Source of the DNA: Eubacteriales bacterium
GTDB lineage: Bacteria; Bacillota; Clostridia; Oscillospirales; Oscillospiraceae
Reading direction: 5' to 3'
Assembly: GCA_030539285.1 (NCBI GenBank)
Contig: JAUNSH010000033.1
Location: forward strand, 1 to 32,154
DNA: 32,154 bases
Both the position numbers and the translations under genes were made by a program. This document shows, in pieces, positions 1-7,872 of the stretch (within the stretch, counting starts at the first letter, position 1; every line of letters starts with the position of its first letter). The notes under the pieces are model-generated. The model did not search any database. It was given only the letters and a program-made list of their open reading frames with translations, and was not told where the DNA came from.

Positions 1-201
1 CATCTCCCCGGACAGCACCAGACTGGCGTATTCCACCGGCGCATTGTAAAGCAGCCAATCAAGATCGGCCATCTGTCCGTTCGTGACATCATAGAAGTTT
101 TCCACTTCCTCACAATCAATCGTGAGGACAGAGCCATCGGAAAAAGTAATTTCTACAGAATTGATATCCATGTTGTAGAAACAATGCGGCGGCTTTATCA
201 T
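1..201 (-). CDS. DUF6061-like small protein, 3' part outside the window
   Basis: The gene opens with ATG at 201, seven bases after a GAGGAGG ribosome-binding site, and reads 67 codons without a stop to the window edge. The visible protein begins MIKPPHCFYNMDINSVEITF and contains an acidic mix of DGS, DCEEVE and a YNAPVEYASLVLSGE-type tail. I recognise this pattern from DUF6061 proteins of Clostridia, which are usually 70-90 residues, so only a short C-terminus should be missing. The function of the family is unknown. It lies downstream of metG on the same strand but has its own strong ribosome-binding site. Family assignment is from memory and moderately sure. Confidence 0.6.
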   Translation of the reverse strand, partial: MIKPPHCFYNMDINSVEITFSDGSVLTIDCEEVENFYDVTNGQMADLDWLLYNAPVEYASLVLSGEM

Positions 202-306
202 ATTGTGGTCCTCCTCAATTTAGAGTTTTAGAATTGCAGTATATGCGGAATGCTCTCCTTTCCCACAAAACCGCAATTCAAATCACCACAAATGAGCCGC
301 AGTCAC

Positions 307-349
307 GTGTATTTTGTGAAGGGGTAAAAGCTTCCTTTACAAAATACAC
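307..349. repeat. Long inverted repeat between metG and the DUF6061-like gene
   Basis: Arms 307-322 and 334-349 pair over 16 bases with one mismatch around an 11-base loop. A weaker outer pairing (GAGCC with GGCTC) extends the structure on both sides. Neither strand shows a U-tract directly after the stem, so it is not a standard intrinsic terminator. It may still end or stabilise the metG transcript, or be an intergenic repeat. The 202-384 interval holds nothing else I can name. Confidence 0.5.
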
Positions 350-384
350 CCTGGCTCGCAATGACACGATTTATCGTTATTTTA

Positions 385-2343
385 TCAGCACAGCTTTGCG
401 CCAGCGGGGATGGCATCGTCCAGCATAATAAGGTTCAGCTTTTCCTCGCCCTTCTCGGTGTGGACGGCGGACAGGAGCATACCGTTACTCTCCCGGCCCA
501 TCATCTTCCGGGGCGGCAGGTTGGTGATGGCAACCAGGGTCTTGCCTACCAGCTCCTCGGGCTTATAGAACTTGGCAATGCCGGAGAGGATCTGACGGTC
601 AGTACCGGTGCCGTCGTCCAGTGTAAATTGCAGCAGCTTGTCAGATTTTTTCACATTCTGGCAGGCCTTGACCTTCACGGCCCGGAAATCACTGCGGCAG
701 AAAGTGTCAAAGTCCACCTTTTCCTCGGCGTAAGGCTCGATCTCGATAGCGGGCTTGGCGGGCTTATTCAGCTCTTCCAGTGCCGCCAGCTCCTTCTCCA
801 TGTCAATTCTGGGGAACAGGGCAGAACCAGACACAGTCGCCACATCAGCGGGCAGGACACCAAAGGTATTCAGGCTGCCCCAATCCATCCGGGCGCCGCC
901 CAGACGGCGGGCGATCTCCGCGGAGGTATCGGGCATGAAGGGCTGGAGCAGGCCCCCGCAGACGCGGATGGTTTCCAGCAGATTATAGAGGACACGGGCC
1001 AGACGGGGCTTTCCTTCCTCGGTCTTTGCCAGCACCCAGGGGGCGTTCTCGTCGATATACTTGTTGGCACGGGAAATGACCTTGAAGACAACCGCCAGAC
1101 CGTTCTGGAAAGCGAACTTCTCCATCTCGGCCTCGTACTGGTCACGAAGGCCGGACACCTGGTCGATCAGCTCCGCGTCCTTTTCCTCGTCCGCCAGCTG
1201 CTCGGTGGGCAGCTTCTCGCCGAAATACTTCTGGGCCATAGCCACGGTGCGGGACACCAGATTGCCCAGATCGTTGGCGAGGTCAACGTTGATGGTGTTG
1301 ATCAGCAGCTCATTGGAGAAGTTGCCGTCGGAGCCGAAGGGGAAGGAGCGCAGCAGGAAGAACCGCAGGGCATCCACGCCGAACCGCTCCGCCAGAATGT
1401 AGGGATCCACCACATTTCCCTTGGATTTGCTCATCTTGCCGCCGTCCAGCAGGAGCCAGCCATGGCCGTAGACCTTCTTGGGAAGGGGCAGATCCAGACT
1501 CATGAGCATGGCGGGCCAGATGATGGAGTGGAAGCGGACGATCTCCTTGCCGATGAAGTGAACGTCGGCGGGCCAGAAGGCTTCCAGGTCAACGTACTTG
1601 TCGTTCTCAAAGCCCAGCGCGGTCATGTAGTTGAACAGGGCATCGATCCACACATAGACCACATGACCGGGGTCAAAGTCCACAGGCACGCCCCAGGTGA
1701 AGCTGGTGCGGGAGACGCACAGGTCTTCCAGCCCCGGCTTGATGAAGTTGTTGACCATCTCGCTGACACGGCTGCGGGGTTCCAGAAAATCCGTGTTTTC
1801 CAGCAGATCCTGCACCCGGTCAGCATACTTGGAAAGACGGAAGAAGTAGGCTTCCTCCTCCGCGTCCTGCACCTCGCCACCGCAGTCGGGGCACTTGCCG
1901 TCTACCAGCTGGCTCTCGGTCCAGAAGGACTCGCAGGGCTTGCAGTACTTGCCCTTGTAGGTGCCCTTGTAGATGTCGCCGTTGTCGTACATCTTCTTGA
2001 AGATCTTCTGGATGGCGGCAACGTGGTAGTCGTCGGTGGTGCGGATGAAGCGGTCATAGGAAATGTTCATCAGCTTCCACAGATCCAGCACGCCCTTCTC
2101 GCCGGTGACGATGTTGTCCACGAACTGCTGAGGGGTGATGCCGGCCTCCTTGGCCTTGTCCTCGATCTTCTGGCCGTGCTCGTCGGTGCCGGTGAGGAAC
2201 ATGACGTTGTAGCCCTGAAGCCGCTTGAACCGGGCCATGGTGTCCGTTGCTACGGTGCAGTAGGCGTGGCCGATATGCAGCTTGGCGGACGGATAGTAAA
2301 TGGGGGTGGTAATGTAGTAATTACCCCTGCACTTGTCGCACAT
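385..2343 (-). CDS. metG: Methionyl-tRNA synthetase MetG
   Basis: This 652-residue class I synthetase charges tRNA-Met with methionine in the cytoplasm. The HIGH motif is at residues 23-26 and the KMSKS motif follows in the second half of the catalytic domain. Two CxxC pairs near residues 133-156 form the zinc knuckle. The C-terminal ~110 residues (FRAVKVKACQNVKKSDKLL and onward) are the Trbp111-like tRNA-binding domain that permits homodimerisation. Length and domain order match the bacterial long form. ATG at 2343 follows AGGAGGAG by six bases. The gene has its own promoter and a methionine T-box leader, so it should be induced when uncharged tRNA-Met accumulates. Confidence 0.97.
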   Translation of the reverse strand: MCDKCRGNYYITTPIYYPSAKLHIGHAYCTVATDTMARFKRLQGYNVMFLTGTDEHGQKIEDKAKEAGITPQQFVDNIVTGEKGVLDLWKLMNISYDRFIRTTDDYHVAAIQKIFKKMYDNGDIYKGTYKGKYCKPCESFWTESQLVDGKCPDCGGEVQDAEEEAYFFRLSKYADRVQDLLENTDFLEPRSRVSEMVNNFIKPGLEDLCVSRTSFTWGVPVDFDPGHVVYVWIDALFNYMTALGFENDKYVDLEAFWPADVHFIGKEIVRFHSIIWPAMLMSLDLPLPKKVYGHGWLLLDGGKMSKSKGNVVDPYILAERFGVDALRFFLLRSFPFGSDGNFSNELLINTINVDLANDLGNLVSRTVAMAQKYFGEKLPTEQLADEEKDAELIDQVSGLRDQYEAEMEKFAFQNGLAVVFKVISRANKYIDENAPWVLAKTEEGKPRLARVLYNLLETIRVCGGLLQPFMPDTSAEIARRLGGARMDWGSLNTFGVLPADVATVSGSALFPRIDMEKELAALEELNKPAKPAIEIEPYAEEKVDFDTFCRSDFRAVKVKACQNVKKSDKLLQFTLDDGTGTDRQILSGIAKFYKPEELVGKTLVAITNLPPRKMMGRESNGMLLSAVHTEKGEEKLNLIMLDDAIPAGAKLC

Positions 2344-2361
2344 AAGTATCTCCTCCTAAAA

Positions 2362-2604
2362 ATGAAAAATCGCCCTTGCCAAACAAGGGCGACAAAAATT
2401 GACGCGGTACCACCTTGATTCGCGCCCACAAGTGTGAACGCCTCAAACCGCCTGTAACGGGACGGGCCCGGGGTCCCCTAACTATCGAAAACCCAGCTCC
2501 AAGACCATGTTCTTCCGCTTTTCCCGTGCCCATTTCCAGCAAATATAAGGCTCTCTGTCCGTTTCCGGCGGAATACTCTTCTTTTCGCAGCTTTTACCAT
2601 ATTG
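2362..2604 (-). ncRNA. T-box leader (methionine) of metG
   Basis: On the minus strand the leader between the metG promoter and start contains the diagnostic T-box sequence AATCAAGGTGGTACCGCG (2420-2403). A strong terminator hairpin follows. Upstream are stem I hallmarks: GAAGAGTA near the base, an AGAGAG GA-motif, and a specifier-like GAACATGG in which the ATG codon occupies 2508-2506, matching Met. By family knowledge, uncharged tRNA-Met pairs with the specifier and T-box bulge, forms the antiterminator and lets transcription reach metG. The exact 5' end is inferred from the promoter. The specifier is my reading of the fold and was not computed. Confidence 0.93.
2367..2391 (-). terminator. 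T-box terminator hairpin of metG
   Basis: The sequence CGCCCTTG at both ends of 2371-2391 forms an 8-bp GC-rich stem with a 5-base loop. On the minus strand it is followed by ATTTTTCATTTTT. Its 5' arm begins shortly after the conserved T-box, as needed for competition with the antiterminator. It lies directly before the metG ribosome-binding site. Confidence 0.9.
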
Positions 2605-2609
2605 ACCAC

Positions 2610-2639
2610 ATTATAGCCCAGCTGGGCGCACTTTGTCAA
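2610..2639 (-). promoter_or_regulatory. metG promoter overlapping the eutH stop codon
   Basis: Consensus sigma-A promoter on the minus strand: TTGACA (2639-2634), an 18-base spacer, and TATAAT (2615-2610). The TGA stop of eutH (2638-2636) is inside the -35 box, so the two units abut with no intergenic terminator. The spacer contains the perfect palindrome GCCCAGCTGGGC (2616-2627), which could be a short hairpin for the eut transcript or a protein site. Confidence 0.9.
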
Positions 2640-3718
2640 GCCTTTTCCTCGTTTCGGGTCAGCCACATGGCAACGGCGATAGCGCTGATTCCTCCCACCA
2701 GCTTGCCAACGATCATGGCTCCCATCATTTCTGGGGCAAACCCGGCGGTATAGCCCAGATGGTCGCCGAAGACAAAGGCGGCGGACACGGCGAAGGCGAT
2801 ATTCACCACCTTGCCCCGCTGGTTCATGTCCTTCACCATGCCGAAGGTGGCGATGGAATTGGCAAGGCTGGCGATCAGTCCCGCTGCCGCCGCGTCGTTG
2901 ATGCCCAGCAGCTTTCCCGCTGCCATCAGGGGCTTGCGCAGAAGCTTTGTCACCACGAACACAAGCGGGAAGGCCCCCGCCAGCACGATGGCGATGGTGC
3001 CCACGGTTTCAAAGCCCTCGGAAATAGGGGCCATGCCGGGAATGATGGCAAAACCTGTCAGAGCTTCCACAATGGCGGCGGCAAGTCCGATGGTCACCAC
3101 GATGACGACGGCTTTTCCGAAAATTTCAAACCCCCGCACCATGGCCCCTTCTGCCCGCCAAAGGCCCAGCGCAATGAGGGCGGCGATGATGACGATGGGA
3201 ATGAGGTTGCGCAGCACCATCCCAACCGGAAATCCGGCCACCAAACCGCCTGCCAGTACCCCCAGCGGGATGGTGACGATACCGCAGAGGATGCCTTTCG
3301 CCATCACCGGGCGGTCTTCCTCCCGGAGGATGCCCATGGCTACGGGAATGGTGAAGACGATGGTAGCCCCCAGCATGGAGCCGGTGAGCACGCCCCCCAG
3401 CATAGCCGCTTGATAGTCGTTGGTCATCTCCACCGCCAGCGAACCGCCGCCCATGTCACAGGCCAGCAAGGTCCCGGCGAACATGGCTGGGTCTGCCCCC
3501 AGAAAGCCGTAGATGGGCACCACCACAGGCTTCAGGAGAGCCGCCAGCACCGGGGCGAGGGACACGATTCCCACCATGGCAAGGGCCAGAGATCCCATGG
3601 CGAGAATGCCCTCCTCAAATTCCTTACCCAGCCCCCAGCGGTTGCCGAAGATCCGGTCAATGGCCCCAAGCAGGGCAAAGCCCGCCATGATAGCGATCAA
3701 AATCTCATGAAACGACAT
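2636..3718 (-). CDS. eutH: Ethanolamine transporter EutH
   Basis: A 360-residue, very hydrophobic membrane protein with about ten predicted helices. Conserved EutH stretches are visible: LACDMGGGSLA near residue 87, IIPGMAPISEGFETVG in the middle, and ANSIATFGMVKDMN followed by FVFGDHLGYTAG near the end. EutH imports ethanolamine or ethanolammonium across the cytoplasmic membrane, mainly when the external concentration or pH is low. It is the last gene of the eut operon, eight bases after eutN, with GGGA as a modest ribosome-binding site. Its length matches the shorter Firmicutes EutH forms rather than the ~408-residue enterobacterial one. Its stop codon forms part of the metG -35 box. Confidence 0.95.
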   Translation of the reverse strand: MSFHEILIAIMAGFALLGAIDRIFGNRWGLGKEFEEGILAMGSLALAMVGIVSLAPVLAALLKPVVVPIYGFLGADPAMFAGTLLACDMGGGSLAVEMTNDYQAAMLGGVLTGSMLGATIVFTIPVAMGILREEDRPVMAKGILCGIVTIPLGVLAGGLVAGFPVGMVLRNLIPIVIIAALIALGLWRAEGAMVRGFEIFGKAVVIVVTIGLAAAIVEALTGFAIIPGMAPISEGFETVGTIAIVLAGAFPLVFVVTKLLRKPLMAAGKLLGINDAAAAGLIASLANSIATFGMVKDMNQRGKVVNIAFAVSAAFVFGDHLGYTAGFAPEMMGAMIVGKLVGGISAIAVAMWLTRNEEKA

Positions 3719-3726
3719 GATTTTCC

Positions 3727-3957
3727 CTACTTTTCGTCAACGATAGCCACCACGGCGGCATCCACCGGGGCATCCATGCAGTAGCGGGAGGCCACGGTAC
3801 CCGTTGCCAGCAGCACCCGGTCTCCCGTTCCTGCCCCCACCTGATCCGCCGCCACCACCTGCTGCCCGTCGGATTCCACCACCAGAAAGGTCTGTCCCTG
3901 CAAACAGGCTGCTTTCCGGGTGGCCCAGATGGAGCCGACTACTTTTCCAACCTTCAT
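3727..3957 (-). CDS. eutN: Microcompartment vertex protein EutN (BMC pentamer)
   Basis: This 76-residue protein begins MKVGKVVGSIWATRKAACLQ, carries the family signature GAGTGDRVLLATG, and ends PVDAAVVAIVDEK. These are the hallmarks of the EutN/CcmL fold, whose pentamers close the vertices of the ethanolamine microcompartment shell. It is shorter than the usual ~90-95 residues because the C-terminal extension after IVDE is absent; the beta-barrel core is complete. Its ATG overlaps the stop of the upstream gene (ATGA-type), which implies translational coupling. It is the only pentamer gene seen, so it should cap all vertices. Confidence 0.93.
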   Translation of the reverse strand: MKVGKVVGSIWATRKAACLQGQTFLVVESDGQQVVAADQVGAGTGDRVLLATGTVASRYCMDAPVDAAVVAIVDEK

Positions 3958-4352
3958 TTCGTTCCCTCCATGATTTCCTTCGCCAGCGGCGTCAGTACCG
4001 CGCCGGGGGCGGGCTGCCGCCCGGTACTGCGCAAAATTCGGGCTTCCTCCGCCGTGATGAGCTTCTTCCGCCCGCCGTCAGTGAACAGCACGCCCCAATT
4101 TTTCAGTTCCCGCTGAGCCGCCGTCAGACTTGCGGACAAGGCCCGGTTTTTTGGGGCTTCCGGCAGGCCCGGGGTGTAAAGATAGACATTTTTCCCCTCC
4201 GCTAATGCAGAAAGCACCCGTTCCTCCCGGAAATGCAGCAATTCCGACAGTTTCAGCGACCCAATCACCACCGCCTCATAGGGCGGCTGGGTCACATACT
4301 CGTAGCCCAGCTCCGGCGGTGGCTCTGCCCCGATGAGCAGCGCCCTGATCAT
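3954..4352 (-). CDS. Uncharacterised eut-operon protein between pduL and eutN
   Basis: The 132-residue product starts MIRALLIGAEPPPELGYEYV and has a Rossmann-like first strand, a VVIGSLKLSELL segment, and a C-terminal part (GVLFTDGGRKKLITAEEARI) that resembles a short winged-helix or capping element. There are no membrane segments. Its place between pduL and eutN matches a hypothetical gene in other Firmicutes eut loci; the TIGR02536 'ethanolamine utilization protein' family is my best guess, from memory. Overlapping ends on both sides (4349-4352 and 3954-3957) show tight coupling to pduL and eutN. A role in shell or enzyme-core assembly is possible, but nothing in the sequence proves it. Confidence 0.65.
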   Translation of the reverse strand: MIRALLIGAEPPPELGYEYVTQPPYEAVVIGSLKLSELLHFREERVLSALAEGKNVYLYTPGLPEAPKNRALSASLTAAQRELKNWGVLFTDGGRKKLITAEEARILRSTGRQPAPGAVLTPLAKEIMEGTK

Positions 4353-4954
4353 GGCAGCAGCCTCCCCAGATCCCCCTTGCGGAAGCCGCAGGCGTTGGCC
4401 TCGTCATAGTCAAGGTGGACGAAGCTTGCAAAGTCCGGGCTGACCCGCACCGCTACGTCACCGTACACCGTGGGGCGGGCAGTGTAGGTCTGCAAACGAA
4501 CCGTCTGCCCGTTTTTGACCCCAAATTTCGCCGCGTCCGCCGGAGTCAGGTGGACGTGCCGCTGAGCGGCGATGACCCCCTGCGTCAGGGTCACGCTCCC
4601 CCGCTCCCCTTCCAGCACGATGCCGGGACTGCCCGCCACGTCTCCGGATAAGCGGATGGGCGGGTCGATACCCAGCGTCCGTCCATCGGTGAGGGAAATT
4701 TCTACCTGTCCCTCTTTCCGTTCCGGGCCAAGCACCGCCACATTGCGAAATTCTCCCTTGGGGCCGACGAGCCGCACCCGCTCCCTGGCCAGATACTGCC
4801 CCGGCTGGGACAGAGGCCGCTCCGGAGTCAAAGGATGTCCAAACAGAGTCTGGGCCTGCTGGGCCGTGACGTGGACGTGCCGCCCGGAGGCTTCCAGCTC
4901 CACAAACAGACGGGATACCACCGCTTCCGCCAGTTCCTGCCACTGCTTTTCCAT
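4349..4954 (-). CDS. pduL: Phosphate acyltransferase PduL (EutD-type role)
   Basis: This 201-residue enzyme exchanges CoA for phosphate on acetyl-CoA, making acetyl phosphate and recycling CoA inside the compartment. The PduL family is recognised by its duplicated barrel with histidine motifs: GRHVHVT near residue 24, QRHVHLT in the second half, and FVHLDYDEANACG near the C-terminus. These supply the metal ligands of the di-zinc site. It is unrelated to the classical Pta enzyme. The N-terminal helix EKQWQELAEAVVSRLFVEL is amphipathic and may serve as an encapsulation peptide (inference). GGGGGG lies just upstream of ATG. It follows eutE by 11 bases and overlaps the next gene. Confidence 0.94.
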   Translation of the reverse strand: MEKQWQELAEAVVSRLFVELEASGRHVHVTAQQAQTLFGHPLTPERPLSQPGQYLARERVRLVGPKGEFRNVAVLGPERKEGQVEISLTDGRTLGIDPPIRLSGDVAGSPGIVLEGERGSVTLTQGVIAAQRHVHLTPADAAKFGVKNGQTVRLQTYTARPTVYGDVAVRVSPDFASFVHLDYDEANACGFRKGDLGRLLP

Positions 4955-4965
4955 GGTATCCCCCC

Positions 4966-6393
4966 TCAGTGTTCCAGCCGTTCCAAAATTTTCTGAGCCA
5001 GCAGCTCTACCAGCTCCGGGTTGTGGACTTCCTTTTCCTTCGGCTCCTCGGTGCCCCAGGCCACCCGGCGGATGTTGATAAGGTCAAGGGGCGAAATATT
5101 GTTGGAGGAGCTGCTGCCCCCCACCGCGCCGCAGCCCAGAGTCAGCGCTGGGAACAATCCTGTAGTGGCCCCAATGCCCCCCAGTGCCGCGGGGGTGTTG
5201 ACCAGAAACCGGGAAACGGGAATTTTCGCAGCGAATGTTCGCACTACTTCCTCATCCTCAGCGTGGATGGCAAAGGTATGGCCTGCCCCCTCAAAGTCCA
5301 GAATCTCCACACATTTTCGGAGGATTTCCTCCTCATTGTCCATGACGTAGAAGGCCAGTACCGGGCACAGCTTTTCCATGGAATAGGGATAGCCGATACC
5401 CGCTTCCCGCTCCCGGGCCACCAGAATCTTCGCGCCGGAAGGGACCGTGAAGCCCGCCAGTTCCGCAAGCCTTTGGGCAGGCTTTCCCACCACCTCCGGG
5501 TTCAGCGCGCCGTTGGGGCGGAACAGGATCTTCGACAGCTTTCCCGCCTCATCACCCGACAGGAAGTAATAGCCCTGTTTTTTCGCTTCCTCCACCACTT
5601 TGCTTTCCATGGAACGCTCCACAATGATACTCTGCTCGGAGGCGCAGACCGTGCCGTTGTCAAAGGTCTTGGAGCGGGCGATGCAGGAAAGGGCCTGCCG
5701 GACATCCGCGCTGTGGTGGATATAGGCCGGGCCGTTGCCCGCTCCCACGCCGATGGCGGGCTTTCCCGAGGAATAGGCCGATTTCACCATAGCCGGGCCG
5801 CCGGTAGCCAAGATGAGCTTTACCTGCTCCGCCCCCATCAGCTCCTGACAGCCCGCCATGGATGGGATGCTGAGACAAGCAACGCTGCCTACAGGTGCCC
5901 CCGCGCTTTCCGCCGCCTGGGCCACGATTTGAGCCGCCCGCCGGGTGCAGTTCACCGCCTTGGGATGGGGCGAAAACAGGATGGGATTTCCCGCTTTCAG
6001 GGCGATCATGGCCTTATAGCACACGGTGGAGGTGGGATTGGTGCTGGGCACGATGGCGGCGATGACTCCCACCGGTACGCCGATCTCCCACAGGTTTTCC
6101 TCCGCCTTTTTTCGCAGAAGGCCCACGGTCTTCATGCCCCGGACGGCTTTGGCCACTGTCTCGGAAGCAAATTTGTTCTTTGTAATTTTGTCGGTCACAT
6201 TGCCGAAGCCCGTCTCCTGTACCGCCAGTTCAGCCAGCGGCTTTGCTTCCGCCGCAAAGGCCTTGGCCACGGCTTCCACAATGGCATCCAGCTTCTCCTG
6301 TGAAAAATCCGCCAGAATGTGCTGCGCCGCTTCTGCCTGCCGGGCCAGCTCCCGGGCCTCCTGCCGGGCAGCTAAATCCTTATCCAGTTCCAT
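4966..6393 (-). CDS. eutE: CoA-acylating acetaldehyde dehydrogenase EutE
   Basis: A 475-residue aldehyde dehydrogenase-superfamily protein that oxidises acetaldehyde to acetyl-CoA with NAD+ in the microcompartment lumen. The catalytic cysteine lies in FDNGTVCASEQS near residue 250; the cofactor-domain segment is VGVIAAIVPSTNPTST and the glycine-rich GVGAGNGPAYIH precedes the Cys loop. The C-terminal tail (NPELVELLAQKILERLEH) is an amphipathic helix after a short linker, typical of shell-targeting peptides. It sits 13 bases after eutB with a GGAGAGG site. It is closest to the clostridial EutE/AdhE N-domain type by its N-terminal helix and motif wording. Confidence 0.95.
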   Translation of the reverse strand: MELDKDLAARQEARELARQAEAAQHILADFSQEKLDAIVEAVAKAFAAEAKPLAELAVQETGFGNVTDKITKNKFASETVAKAVRGMKTVGLLRKKAEENLWEIGVPVGVIAAIVPSTNPTSTVCYKAMIALKAGNPILFSPHPKAVNCTRRAAQIVAQAAESAGAPVGSVACLSIPSMAGCQELMGAEQVKLILATGGPAMVKSAYSSGKPAIGVGAGNGPAYIHHSADVRQALSCIARSKTFDNGTVCASEQSIIVERSMESKVVEEAKKQGYYFLSGDEAGKLSKILFRPNGALNPEVVGKPAQRLAELAGFTVPSGAKILVAREREAGIGYPYSMEKLCPVLAFYVMDNEEEILRKCVEILDFEGAGHTFAIHAEDEEVVRTFAAKIPVSRFLVNTPAALGGIGATTGLFPALTLGCGAVGGSSSSNNISPLDLINIRRVAWGTEEPKEKEVHNPELVELLAQKILERLEH

Positions 6394-6406
6394 GGTCCTC
6401 TCCTCC

Positions 6407-7771
6407 TCAGAACAGCAGACTGGAACCGTCTCCTGCTTTCCTTGTCAGCTTTCCGTTCTCCACAAAGCCCATTTTTTCCAGCCAGCACTGGAACTCCGGG
6501 ATGGCGGTCTTTCCCGTCAGCTCCCGCAGGGCCGCTGTCTCCCGGAAGCCGGTGGTCTGGTAGTTCAGCATGATGTCGTCCCCATGGGGGATGCCCATGA
6601 AATAGTTGCACCCCGCCATGGTCAGCAGGCTTGCCAGATTCTCGATGTCATTCTGATCTGCCTTCATGTGGTTGGTGTAGCAGCAGTCGCAGCCCATGGA
6701 GATGCCCGTAAGCTTCCCCATAAAGTGGTCCTCCAGCCCCGCTCTCGTCACCTGCCGGGCGTCGTACAGATATTCCGGCCCGATGAAGCCCACCACCGTG
6801 TTGACCAGAAAGGGCTGGAACCGCTTGGCAAAGCCATAGCACCGGGCCTCCATGGTCACCTGGTCGGTATTATGGTGGGCGTTGGAAGAAAGCTCAGACC
6901 CCTGCCCCGTCTCAAAATACATGACGTTGGGGCCTTCCGCCGTGCCCTCCTTCAGCAGGAGCTGCCGGGCTTCCTCCAATGTCGCGGCGCTGAAGCCAAA
7001 GGCCTCGTTGCCCTTCTGGCTGCCCGCGATGGACTGGAAGATCAGGTCACAGGGTGCTCCCGCCCGGACGGCCTTCATCTGGGCAGTAACGTGGGCCAGC
7101 ACGCAGATTTGCGTTGGGATATTCCAATGCTCCTTGATCTCCTGAAAACGGCGCAGCACTTTGCCCACCTGCTCCGGGCTGTCCGTCACCGGGTTCAGGC
7201 CGATGACCGCGTCTCCCGCACCGAAGCTCAGGCCCTCCAGGGTGGAAGCCGTGATGCCCTCCGGGTCGTCGGTGGTGTGGTTTGGCTGCAAGCGGCAGCT
7301 AAGCGTTCCCGGCAGGCCGATGGTGGTGTTGCAGTGGGCGGTGACGTGAATTTTATTGGCGGCATAGATGAGATCCAGATTGCCCATGAGCTTGCACACC
7401 GCCGCCACCATTTCGCTGGTCAGGCCACGGCTGATCTTGCGGATATCCGCCCCGGTGATGGCTTCATCCAGCAGCCACTCCCGGAACTCCGCCACCGTCC
7501 AGCCGCGAATTTTGCGGTACACCGCCTCGTTCACATCGTCCTGAATGATCCGGGTGACCTCGTCCTCCTCATAGGGCACGGCGGGGTTCTCTCTAAGGTC
7601 GCCCAGCGTCACAGCGGACAGCACCACCTTCGCCGCTACTCGCTCCTGAGCATTTTCCGCCGCCAGCCCTGCCAGCTTATCGCCGGTCTTTTCCTCGTTG
7701 GCCTTGGCGAGAACTTCCTTTAAGTCTCGGAATGTATAGGTTTTTCCCAGCAATGTGGTTTTCAGCTTCAT
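6407..7771 (-). CDS. eutB: Ethanolamine ammonia-lyase large subunit EutB
   Basis: The catalytic subunit of the adenosylcobalamin-dependent lyase that converts ethanolamine to acetaldehyde and ammonia. The 454-residue product starts MKLKTTLLGKTYTFRDLKEV, nearly the family consensus, and keeps conserved stretches such as HCNTTIGLPGTLSCR, FGAGDAVIGLNPVTD, TGQGSELSSNAHHNTDQVT and IGPEYLY in the TIM barrel. I prefer ATG 7771 over 7780 because AAAGG is nine bases upstream and homologs start at MKLK. Unusually, eutB is not next to eutC: eutL, eutM and eutT intervene. A 92-base gap carrying a palindromic repeat precedes it, so its expression could be partly uncoupled. Confidence 0.97.
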   Translation of the reverse strand: MKLKTTLLGKTYTFRDLKEVLAKANEEKTGDKLAGLAAENAQERVAAKVVLSAVTLGDLRENPAVPYEEDEVTRIIQDDVNEAVYRKIRGWTVAEFREWLLDEAITGADIRKISRGLTSEMVAAVCKLMGNLDLIYAANKIHVTAHCNTTIGLPGTLSCRLQPNHTTDDPEGITASTLEGLSFGAGDAVIGLNPVTDSPEQVGKVLRRFQEIKEHWNIPTQICVLAHVTAQMKAVRAGAPCDLIFQSIAGSQKGNEAFGFSAATLEEARQLLLKEGTAEGPNVMYFETGQGSELSSNAHHNTDQVTMEARCYGFAKRFQPFLVNTVVGFIGPEYLYDARQVTRAGLEDHFMGKLTGISMGCDCCYTNHMKADQNDIENLASLLTMAGCNYFMGIPHGDDIMLNYQTTGFRETAALRELTGKTAIPEFQCWLEKMGFVENGKLTRKAGDGSSLLF

Positions 7772-7800
7772 ATTCTTCATCCTTTTGGAATGGTTTTGCC

Positions 7801-7866
7801 CGTAGGGGATGGCCTCCCGGACATCCCTTCCGCGTCAGCGGGGCGTCGGGGACGCCGCCCCCTACG
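7801..7866. repeat. Interspersed palindromic repeat between eutT and eutB
   Basis: Terminal inverted sequences CGTAGGGG (7801-7808) and CCCCTACG (7859-7866) enclose two smaller hairpins separated by CGCGTCAGC. The same plan (GTAGGGG ends, two internal hairpins, a CGCGTCAG core) recurs at 29582-29671. It looks like a genome-wide non-coding repeat or small MITE. Placed inside the eut operon, it adds a strong RNA hairpin between eutT and eutB. Confidence 0.7.
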
Positions 7867-7872
7867 GTTTCT

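Noticed and set aside
361-2418. 685-codon plus-strand open frame opposite metG
   Set aside because: It is the antisense shadow of the clearly conserved metG gene; its translation is low-complexity and matches no family.
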